Shown piece after piece: positions 41,596-47,809 of a DNA stretch of 47,809 nt; positions within the stretch are counted from its first letter, which is position 1, and the number at the start of each line of letters is the position of its first letter. Location: NCBI GenBank assembly GCA_964534995.1, contig CAZHSC010000021.1:1-47809 (forward strand). The letters run 5' to 3'. Origin of the DNA: JAJTFW01 sp964534995 (GTDB taxonomy: Bacteria > Bacteroidota > Bacteroidia > AKYH767-A > OLB10). A program made the translations under genes and the position numbers. The notes below the pieces were generated by a model, which was not told the origin of the DNA, did no database searches, and was given only the letters and a program-made list of their open reading frames with translations.

Positions 41596-42618
41596 TTATA
41601 TTCGTTGATATTCCATGGTAACCGTTCCCTTGTTAAAATTCTGATCATAGAAATCGATCATCCGTATTTTAAAATAAAAGCCATCCGGATTCTTTAATAC
41701 GTAGTAGAGGTTGGGGGTAATAAGATACTTGCTGTTGTTAAAGTCGTAATACTTCCAGTCAAAACCGATCACATCCGCGTTGGCGGTAAATGGCAATCCA
41801 GCCACATTTGAATAGGTAAAGCTGCTGAAAGGGATAAAGTCCGGCACCGAGTCCATTTTCAATACAGTACCCGTTGTCCGGTTCCAGATGTTGATCAGGG
41901 TGCCTGTTACAGGATAATAACGGTAAGGGCTGCCCGGAGGTTCGTCAAAATACACATGGGTATATTTTGTAAATACAATATCCCAGTCGGCAGCAGGGGG
42001 AGCCTGCTGAACAAGACTGCCATTGCCTGCGAAGGAAAAATACATAAGTGAATAATCGGAATTTTTAGGTATGTCCAGCACTGTTACATTGGAATTATCC
42101 AGATAAGAAAACCGGATCCTGTAATGCACATCATCAGCGGCAAGGACCTGGATTTTACGGTAACGTTCGTTGCCGCTATGGTCCATCCGGCCGCGGTCAA
42201 TGATGAACACATCACTGTGGCCGCTTGTATTCGAGAAAGCCGCAACCCACCAGTTTCCCAGGGCCGTGCTGTCGGTATGTAAATGCTCCGCATCCACACG
42301 CCAGGAGGCGCTGGAGGTGTCAGCCAGAAAAAAATCGGAAGTACCGGCAGGGCAGGCAAACATATATTTCGCACCGTTCAGGTAAATATGGAAACCCTGC
42401 GGTGCAGCTTCAAAGGCCAGGTCATAATTGCGGTAAGGAACCACATGCACCTTACCTTTTGACAGACTCACATACACCTGATCATCATAATTATTTCCCA
42501 TGACGGCTATCAACTGCTCTACATCGCCCGGCGGCGGCAATACAATGGCTTCCTCCTCCTTTTGACAGGAGAAAAACAAAACAGCTATCAGCATCAGTGT
42601 TAACGATTGCAGTTTCAT
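41596..42618 (-). CDS. HmuY-like lipoprotein
   Basis: A 340-residue lipoprotein with the signal MKLQSLTLMLIAVLFFSC (lipobox FFSC, Cys at about 18) and a HmuY-family body. Visible motifs are NYDDQVYVSLSKG, YDLAFEAAPQGFHIYLNGAK, IIDRGRMDHSGNERYRKIQV, ADWDIVFTKYTHVYFD and GFDWKYYDFNNSKYLI. Its ATG overlaps the TGA of the TonB receptor gene (ATGA), so expression is coupled. It probably sits on the outer membrane and delivers heme or a related ligand to the receptor encoded upstream. The heme ligand residues (His in the classical protein, Met in others) cannot be assigned by eye. Confidence 0.85.
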   Translation of the reverse strand: MKLQSLTLMLIAVLFFSCQKEEEAIVLPPPGDVEQLIAVMGNNYDDQVYVSLSKGKVHVVPYRNYDLAFEAAPQGFHIYLNGAKYMFACPAGTSDFFLADTSSASWRVDAEHLHTDSTALGNWWVAAFSNTSGHSDVFIIDRGRMDHSGNERYRKIQVLAADDVHYRIRFSYLDNSNVTVLDIPKNSDYSLMYFSFAGNGSLVQQAPPAADWDIVFTKYTHVYFDEPPGSPYRYYPVTGTLINIWNRTTGTVLKMDSVPDFIPFSSFTYSNVAGLPFTANADVIGFDWKYYDFNNSKYLITPNLYYVLKNPDGFYFKIRMIDFYDQNFNKGTVTMEYQRI

Positions 42619-44840
42619 TTCAATGATACAGTGAGTTTAACAAAATATGAAGTTCCCGTACCCACGGGTGTCTGTCCATCGCCGGAGGAACCATGGGCGC
42701 CACCGCTTCCCAGGGAACGGACGGAGGTAACATTGAGTATGTTTCTTATACCGGCGGTAAGGGATACTTTTTCCTTCATAAGCCTTTGCTGCAGGGAAGC
42801 ATCCATGATACTGAATGATTCGTTGGAGAAGCGGTCCACCGTTCCATCTTCCTGCATCACGAAAACAGGTCTGTCGCCAAAATACTTCCAGAATGCGGAA
42901 AACACAGTTCCTGTTTTTAAGATTTTATAATCAGCAGAGGCATTGTACTCAGGGTACCAGGCAATTTCAGGTTGTTCCATATCCCCTTCTATCGTACCAA
43001 ATGTGCCGGTATAGGCCATCCCTCCCTGTAACGTAAATCGGTTTTTTGCAAGTCTTGATTTAAACTCGATGCCGCGGCTGCTGAATTCATCCAGATTTAC
43101 ATAGGTATAGAGCGTGCTGTTGGCATCAAACTGAATGAGGGAAATTTTATCAACTATGCGGTTGTAAAAAACTCCGGGTTCGGCTGTAAATACATATGCT
43201 GCTCCCGCCTTTCTGAATTCAACAGAAGCCATCACCTGCCTGGATGTTTCCGCCTTCAGGTCAGGATTTCCCCGCACATTATGAATACCATTGTCAACGA
43301 AAAACAGATATTGCTCTTTGAGTGAAGGAGCCCTGAAGCCCATACTTACGGATGCCCGTGCCGTTATATGCTTGCCGGCCACCAGCATCGCGCTGAATGA
43401 CGGAATAAGGGGTGTGGAAAACTGTGAATTATACATCATCCTGAAAGAAGGTCTCAGCGTTAACACATTCAGGATTCGATAGTCAAAGCTCGCATATACC
43501 GCCACATCAGCGATACTGTGCCGCTTGTTATCCATCTTTTGGCCCATTCCGGTTTCGTAATTCATATCGGCTCCCGAAAGCAGGCTCCACCTTGCATTTT
43601 TACCACCGAGCACATAATTCACCCTTCCAAAGCATGCGTCAAAAACAGTTGTATCGTCATCCAGGTTGTCCGGAGTAAGTTCTTCTGACAACTGCACAAG
43701 GTCTTTGCGCCATGTGTTCTTACGGTAAATATATTTTGAATAGGCACCGGTAAAATTGAACATCGAAGCCGGGCTCAGTTTTACTTCTCCCAATACCTGC
43801 TGGCCCCATCTCACCGTATGATAATACTGATCGGTAGCATAGGCCATATAAGGGGTAATCACCGGCTCGGTTTTATTTATCACCTTTTCATTGAAATAAG
43901 ATGACTGCAGCGTCAGGTCCAGGTTGCGCACCTTCCGCGTAAGTTTCAGGTTACCGAAATATTGCTCCCGGGGGTTCCATAATAAATCCCTGCCGTCCTT
44001 GTTTACCGGATCCCATCCGTCAAAATAATTCCTCCCAAAGTTTACAGCGGCAGCAGTAGATTTAAGCCCCAGACTTGCATTCGCCTCCACATTATAATGC
44101 CCTGTACTTTCAAAATAGGAGCCTGCCGAAAGTGCCCAGTTGTCCCTGGTCTGCGTTTTGGTGATCAGGTTAATAACACCGCCTAGCGCGTCGGTGCCAT
44201 AGAGTACAGACATAGGCCCTTTTACAATTTCCACCCTTTCAATATTACTCAGGTTTAACTGGGCAAGGTCAATATTTCCGTTCTGACGACCGATTACAGG
44301 CACACCGTCCACCAATATTTTAATGTGCTCTCCACCGGTTCCCTGTAAGGTAAGACTACTTCCCAAAGCCGGGTCAAATGATACCCGCATATTCAGTTCC
44401 TGCGTCAGCAAATCCTGAACTGTTACCGCGCCACGTTTTTCTATATCCTCCCTTTTTAAAACCTGCACCGGTACTACCGCATTTTTCTGATAACCCGGAA
44501 CATGGTTTCCGGTAACAGTCACCTCCCCTAATTGTGCGGGAGCGGAAGTCATGACAATAACCGATACCCCCATGGCGTTGTAAATGGTATCTACTCTTTC
44601 CAAAAATCCCATCTTATTTACCTTTCTGATCATAGGATACGGAAAACCGAGTAACCAGGCCTCTCCTTTAAAATTAGATATCACCATTACCGATTTAGCG
44701 GGATCTGACAGTGAAGTATACCTGACTACGGCTCCTTCAATGGGATGGCGATCCACACTGACAAGCCTTACATCCTGCGCATTAGAAAAATACAAATTCG
44801 TAAGCGAAAGGAATATGAGTATAACAAGAAACCGGTTCAT
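42615..44840 (-). CDS. TonB-dependent receptor (HmuR-like)
   Basis: A 741-residue outer-membrane receptor: a signal peptide (MNRFLVILIFLSLTNLYFSNAQ), a small carboxypeptidase-regulatory-like domain (about 23-98), a TonB plug (about 105-228, from VTVTGNHVPGYQ to YGTDALGGVINLI), and a 22-strand-type barrel ending in an aromatic-rich tail. The barrel shows FRAP (about 502-505) and NPDL (525-528) with a His at 520 between them, the arrangement seen in heme receptors such as HmuR/HemR, although FRAP/NPxL also occurs in other TonB receptors. The upstream start at 44879 adds residues ahead of the signal; the ATG at 44840 is preferred. First gene of the operon; consensus promoter upstream. Confidence 0.93.
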   Translation of the reverse strand: MNRFLVILIFLSLTNLYFSNAQDVRLVSVDRHPIEGAVVRYTSLSDPAKSVMVISNFKGEAWLLGFPYPMIRKVNKMGFLERVDTIYNAMGVSVIVMTSAPAQLGEVTVTGNHVPGYQKNAVVPVQVLKREDIEKRGAVTVQDLLTQELNMRVSFDPALGSSLTLQGTGGEHIKILVDGVPVIGRQNGNIDLAQLNLSNIERVEIVKGPMSVLYGTDALGGVINLITKTQTRDNWALSAGSYFESTGHYNVEANASLGLKSTAAAVNFGRNYFDGWDPVNKDGRDLLWNPREQYFGNLKLTRKVRNLDLTLQSSYFNEKVINKTEPVITPYMAYATDQYYHTVRWGQQVLGEVKLSPASMFNFTGAYSKYIYRKNTWRKDLVQLSEELTPDNLDDDTTVFDACFGRVNYVLGGKNARWSLLSGADMNYETGMGQKMDNKRHSIADVAVYASFDYRILNVLTLRPSFRMMYNSQFSTPLIPSFSAMLVAGKHITARASVSMGFRAPSLKEQYLFFVDNGIHNVRGNPDLKAETSRQVMASVEFRKAGAAYVFTAEPGVFYNRIVDKISLIQFDANSTLYTYVNLDEFSSRGIEFKSRLAKNRFTLQGGMAYTGTFGTIEGDMEQPEIAWYPEYNASADYKILKTGTVFSAFWKYFGDRPVFVMQEDGTVDRFSNESFSIMDASLQQRLMKEKVSLTAGIRNILNVTSVRSLGSGGAHGSSGDGQTPVGTGTSYFVKLTVSLK

Positions 44841-44849
44841 TTGTGGCTG

Positions 44850-44884
44850 CAAAAGTAAAGGGTCACTGAGGATGGCCACCCAAA
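44850..44884 (-). promoter_or_regulatory. Promoter of the TonB/HmuY operon (TTTG-N23-TACTTTTG)
   Basis: Minus strand TTTG (44881-44884) and TACTTTTG (44850-44857) with a 23-base spacer match the Bacteroidota consensus. The ATG follows 9 bases after the -7 box, so the leader is almost absent. No iron-box type palindrome is evident. Confidence 0.7.
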
Positions 44885-45215
44885 AACGGCATACGTTGTT
44901 CCGGCTTATTCCTTATTTCTGACAGTCGCCTGACATATGAAATATTAGATAAATCCAACTTTAGAAAAGGAATCCAAAACGCTTCCTGGTTTACACCAAA
45001 GTCATGGCAAACAATTTTTAAGGCAGTTATTCTGTTTTAGACTTACAGCTGGAAACTTCATTCTAAAAATCAAGATACTTATTAAACCCAAAAGTTAAAA
45101 ATGGATATATTAGTACTCAATTGTTAATTATCCGGAACAAACCGGTGTCAAGGCTGATAAAATTGATGCAATTTTGCAAAACTGACTAACTAATCAGTGC
45201 TTAATAACAACCTGT
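44885..45215. other. Intergenic region upstream of the 45216 gene
   Basis: About 330 bases without a supportable ORF on either strand, A/T-rich. A near-match to the -7 element (CAATTTTG, 45169-45176) lies 39 bases before the start at 45216, with no -33 box. No tRNA or long repeat is seen. Confidence 0.4.
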
Positions 45216-46121
45216 ATGACAGAGACCCACAATACCAACAAAAAAGAATTATTACTGCTGACCGCAGCGTTACAAGCACTGATTCAGCAATTACCTGATA
45301 ATGCAGCGGAATTCCCTTTGATAGAATCAGACCTGATCAAGGAGACTTTGCGTAATATTTACCTCAAACTGCATCTTCTGCAGCAAGAAGTACCTGCAAG
45401 CAAGGAAAAAGCGACCGGTTCACCTTCTGAATCCGCAGCGCATGAAGTTTCCATGCATACCCGGCATCCCGAAAAAACAAACATTATCCGGGAGATAACA
45501 TCTGCCCTAACAGAAAGCAACAGGATGCCCGATAAGGATAGTGTTATAAAACAGAGCGCCGCAGTTGAAGTCCGAGAAGCAGAGGCCGGTCCTGTTTCCG
45601 CAATGGCAACACCTGACATGGCAAGTTTTGAAAACCATGCGGCAAGTGGAGTTGATATAATGTCCGGCTTTCAAAATAGTACCCCAAAAACAGAAAATCT
45701 CTCAGAGGGGAAAGCCATCGAAAACAAAACGATCGAAGAAAGAATACAGATGCTCAGGGCGGCGGCATTGTTTGAAGAGCCTGCAACCCTTGCAAACAAA
45801 TATGCGGCTTCGGAAACCATTGGCGATAAGATGAACCGGTCACGTACCGAAAAGAGCCTGGCCGAAAAATTACAGCAACAGCCATTACAGGACCTGAAAC
45901 TTTCCATTGGCATCAATGAAAGATTTTCTTTCATCAATAAACTTTTCGGTGGTGATCAGCAGACCTATCATCAATGCATTGATCAGCTAAACAATTTGCG
46001 CCTGTATTCGGATGCGGATGCACTGCTCAGGAAAAATTATGCGCTCAGATACCATTGGGAAAAAGATTCCGAAAGCTATCAGCAGTTTGAGGAACTGATC
46101 AAAAGGAGATTTAATGCATGA
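45216..46121 (+). CDS. Uncharacterised Bacteroidota protein with conserved C-terminal domain
   Basis: I do not recognise a functional family. The 301-residue protein has no signal peptide or membrane segment. The N-terminal helix (about 8-60, Leu/Gln-rich) is followed by a low-complexity Ser/Ala/Glu/Lys linker (about 60-200) and a compact C-terminal domain (about 225-301). That domain begins LKLSIGINERFSFINKLFGG, continues with YHQCIDQLNNLRLYSDADAL and ends in a helix FEELIKRRFNA. Proteins with such an end are, as I recall, common unnamed proteins in Bacteroidota. It overlaps the next gene by four bases (ATGA), so the two are coupled. Predicted cytoplasmic, while the partner is exported. Confidence 0.75.
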   Translation: MTETHNTNKKELLLLTAALQALIQQLPDNAAEFPLIESDLIKETLRNIYLKLHLLQQEVPASKEKATGSPSESAAHEVSMHTRHPEKTNIIREITSALTESNRMPDKDSVIKQSAAVEVREAEAGPVSAMATPDMASFENHAASGVDIMSGFQNSTPKTENLSEGKAIENKTIEERIQMLRAAALFEEPATLANKYAASETIGDKMNRSRTEKSLAEKLQQQPLQDLKLSIGINERFSFINKLFGGDQQTYHQCIDQLNNLRLYSDADALLRKNYALRYHWEKDSESYQQFEELIKRRFNA

Positions 46122-47377
46122 TCCGTCGTACCGGAACCCTCCTTTGTTTTTTATTTATACTTTTTAGTTTTACTGCGGTATCGCAGGACAGTTTATACGC
46201 GAGAACTGTTATCAGGGAACTATGTGATGAAAAATACCATGGCCGGGGTTACGTTAACAACGGCGACAGGAAAGCGGCAAGGTACATTGCAAAGGAATTC
46301 AGGAAACATGGTGTTACCCCCATAACAGGGAATAGTTTTTTTCAGGAATTTACATTTTCCGTAAACAGTTTTCCGGGCTGCATGGAAGTTAAAATCAATG
46401 ATAAAAAACTGGCAGCGGGTATTGACTATATAGTTCATCCGGCCACGGGCCCGGTAACGGGATGCTTCCCTGTTCTTCGTGTCAACGAGGAAATTTCCCG
46501 GTATTCATCCGGAGAACTTAAGGGAAAATGGCTGCTTGCAGACACCGCGATCAGCAACTACAAAGCAAAGCGACAGGAGTTGACCGAGTATGTAAAAACA
46601 AATCCGGGTGCTGCAGGTATCCTGTGGGCAGAAGCAAAGAAGCTGACATGGTCTGTCAGCCGTGAAGTTCATCAAACGCCACAACTCACTGTTTTGTCAA
46701 GCGCATTACCGGATGACATCACCTTCATCTCTGTAAATATTTGCAGCCGGTTTTTACCTCAACACAAAGCTGTAAATGTGATTGGAATGATTGCAGGCAG
46801 TACCTGTAAAGATTCCTTTATTGTGGTAAGCGCCCACTATGATCACCTGGGAAGAATGGGTAACTCAGCCTGGTTTCCGGGGGCGAATGATAACGCTTCG
46901 GGGGTGGCCATGTTGCTCAACCTGGCCCAATACTATTCAAAAAAGGAAAATCAACTGCCATATTCGCTGGCATTCATCGCATTTGCGGGTGAAGAAGCGG
47001 GGCTGGAAGGTTCAAAATATTATACCGAACACCCGTTCTTTCCCCTTGAACGTATCCGGTTTTTGCTGAACCTGGATTTACTGGGCACCGGCGATGAGGG
47101 TATGATGGTTGTAAACGCCACTGAATATCCCCTTAGCTTTCAGGCACTGGATTCCATCAATATTCGCCACGGGTATCTACCAAAAATCGGACAAAGGGGC
47201 AAAGCCGCCAACAGTGATCACTACTGGTTTACGGAAGCAGGGGTACCAGCCTTTTTTTGTTACACCATGGGCGGCGTAAGCCATTATCATGATGTTTTTG
47301 ACCGCGAAGCAACGCTGCCACTTACAAGATTCAAAGAATCATTTCTGCTTTTTGACGCGTTTCTGCGTACCAGGTAG
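46118..47377 (+). CDS. Exported M28-family zinc peptidase
   Basis: A 419-residue peptidase with a signal peptide (about 1-22, LLCFLFILFSFTAVSQ) and an M28 (aminopeptidase Y/S-type) catalytic domain. Its zinc ligands and base are visible: His240 and Asp242 in SAHYDHLG, Asp258 in ANDNASG, Glu292/293 in GEEAGLEG, Asp320 in NLDLLG and His391 in HYHDVFD. A protease-associated-like insert occupies the region before about residue 215. It probably removes N-terminal residues or trims peptides in the periplasm or at the surface. It is coupled to the upstream unknown gene and converges with the T9SS protein at 47395. Confidence 0.92.
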   Translation: MIRRTGTLLCFLFILFSFTAVSQDSLYARTVIRELCDEKYHGRGYVNNGDRKAARYIAKEFRKHGVTPITGNSFFQEFTFSVNSFPGCMEVKINDKKLAAGIDYIVHPATGPVTGCFPVLRVNEEISRYSSGELKGKWLLADTAISNYKAKRQELTEYVKTNPGAAGILWAEAKKLTWSVSREVHQTPQLTVLSSALPDDITFISVNICSRFLPQHKAVNVIGMIAGSTCKDSFIVVSAHYDHLGRMGNSAWFPGANDNASGVAMLLNLAQYYSKKENQLPYSLAFIAFAGEEAGLEGSKYYTEHPFFPLERIRFLLNLDLLGTGDEGMMVVNATEYPLSFQALDSINIRHGYLPKIGQRGKAANSDHYWFTEAGVPAFFCYTMGGVSHYHDVFDREATLPLTRFKESFLLFDAFLRTR

Positions 47378-47394
47378 AGTAATGCCGTACACGT

Positions 47395-47809
47395 TTAATC
47401 CATTTCGGAAATACGTAACTGATAGTTCTGATCATCACACCATATTGTAATAATATACATACCTGGTGCCAGGCCATTGTTTTTTGCTGAAAATGGCAAA
47501 GTATAGCGCCCGGGAGACTGTAATCCCTGCTGATATTTCTTAACCAGTTGGCCATTGGCATCGGCAACTTCGATGGTTACCAGAGAAGCTCTGGAAAGAA
47601 TATAACTGATGCTAGTTGATTCCTTGTAAGGATTCGGATACGCTTCCATTACTACTACGCCCTGATTTTTCAGGACTGCAGCCACCACCCTCGAAACCGT
47701 TTCCTCTCCATTGTAATCTATCTGACGCAGGCGGTAATAATAAAGAATATTCTCCTTCACGTCCTTATCAATAAATTTATATTCAGAAATTCCGTGTGTG
47801 GTTCCTTTT
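47395..47809 (-). CDS. C-terminal part of a T9SS type A sorted protein (5' end outside window)
   Basis: The frame is open to the window edge, so only the last 137 or so residues are seen. They begin with a segment ending in YYYRLRQIDYNGEET, the sheet usually found just before T9SS tails. A type A sorting domain follows, with EAYPNPYKESTSISY, VEVADANGQLV-like strands and a final GMYIITIWCDDQNYQLRI. The protein should be secreted or surface-exposed. What the missing N-terminal part does cannot be said. A GTG at 47760 begins an internal frame and is not the start. Confidence 0.85.
   Translation of the reverse strand, partial: KGTTHGISEYKFIDKDVKENILYYYRLRQIDYNGEETVSRVVAAVLKNQGVVVMEAYPNPYKESTSISYILSRASLVTIEVADANGQLVKKYQQGLQSPGRYTLPFSAKNNGLAPGMYIITIWCDDQNYQLRISEMD

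Noticed and set aside
44885..45215. tRNA or small RNA gene in the 330-base gap
   Set aside because: No cloverleaf-type arrangement or T-loop sequence and no clear promoter-terminator pair.
1..47809. CRISPR arrays, insertion sequences, phage genes, toxin-antitoxin or restriction genes
   Set aside because: No regularly spaced repeats, transposase, integrase, capsid or methylase motifs were found.

Overview
The window is a stretch of chromosome from a member of the Bacteroidota, probably close to the Chitinophagales/Sphingobacteriales. Lineage markers are the gliding lipoprotein GldD, type IX secretion (T9SS) C-terminal sorting domains, a fused MurF-alanine racemase, the small basic ribosomal protein of the AURKAIP1/COX24 (bS22-like) type, DUF6089/DUF4468/DUF3098/DUF3108 proteins, and promoters of the Bacteroidota form TTTG-N17..23-TAnnTTTG. 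Most genes are vertically inherited housekeeping genes in gene orders familiar from the phylum. I see no insertion sequence, phage, CRISPR, tRNA or rRNA.

Layout. 1-3.6 kb: the end of a nitrous-oxide-reductase maturation operon (nosD, a fasciclin lipoprotein, nosF, nosY), broken by a 10-N assembly gap; the organism probably reduces N2O. 3.6-10.9 kb: dsbD, a DUF3267 membrane protein, a DinB/YfiT-like protein, ctaA (heme A synthase), aspartate kinase, a GNAT acetyltransferase and an alpha/beta hydrolase. 10.9-16.4 kb: gldD-ssb-mutY on the minus strand, divergent from HU-TPR protein-small ribosomal protein-rng. 16.4-22 kb: a SpoIIE-type phosphatase, a DUF6089 protein and a large exported lamin-tail-domain protein. 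22-27.5 kb: asd; leuS-scpB-DUF3108. 27.5-34.6 kb: a plus-strand block ftsX-DUF3098-uppP-truB-queA-ispD-LysM carboxypeptidase-DUF4468, dominated by envelope and tRNA-modification functions. 34.6-40.2 kb: an amidohydrolase, a phospholipase D-like protein, murF/alr and tdk on the minus strand.

40.3-44.9 kb: the most system-like accessory block, a minus-strand operon of a TonB-dependent receptor, a HmuY-like lipoprotein and a second HmuY-like protein with a T9SS sorting domain. It has a consensus promoter and a good terminator, and is a likely heme (or related ligand) acquisition unit. 45.2-47.8 kb: an unrecognised cytoplasmic protein translationally coupled to an exported M28 peptidase, then the 3' end of a T9SS-sorted protein that runs off the window.

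I did not find a convincing wholly new system. The best leads are the tandem HmuY/T9SS operon, the coupled fasciclin gene inside the nos operon, a group of genes whose -7 element sits so close to the ATG that their mRNAs should be leaderless, structured leaders in front of rng and queA, and a gldD locus without gldE. All calls are from reading the sequence; no database search was run.
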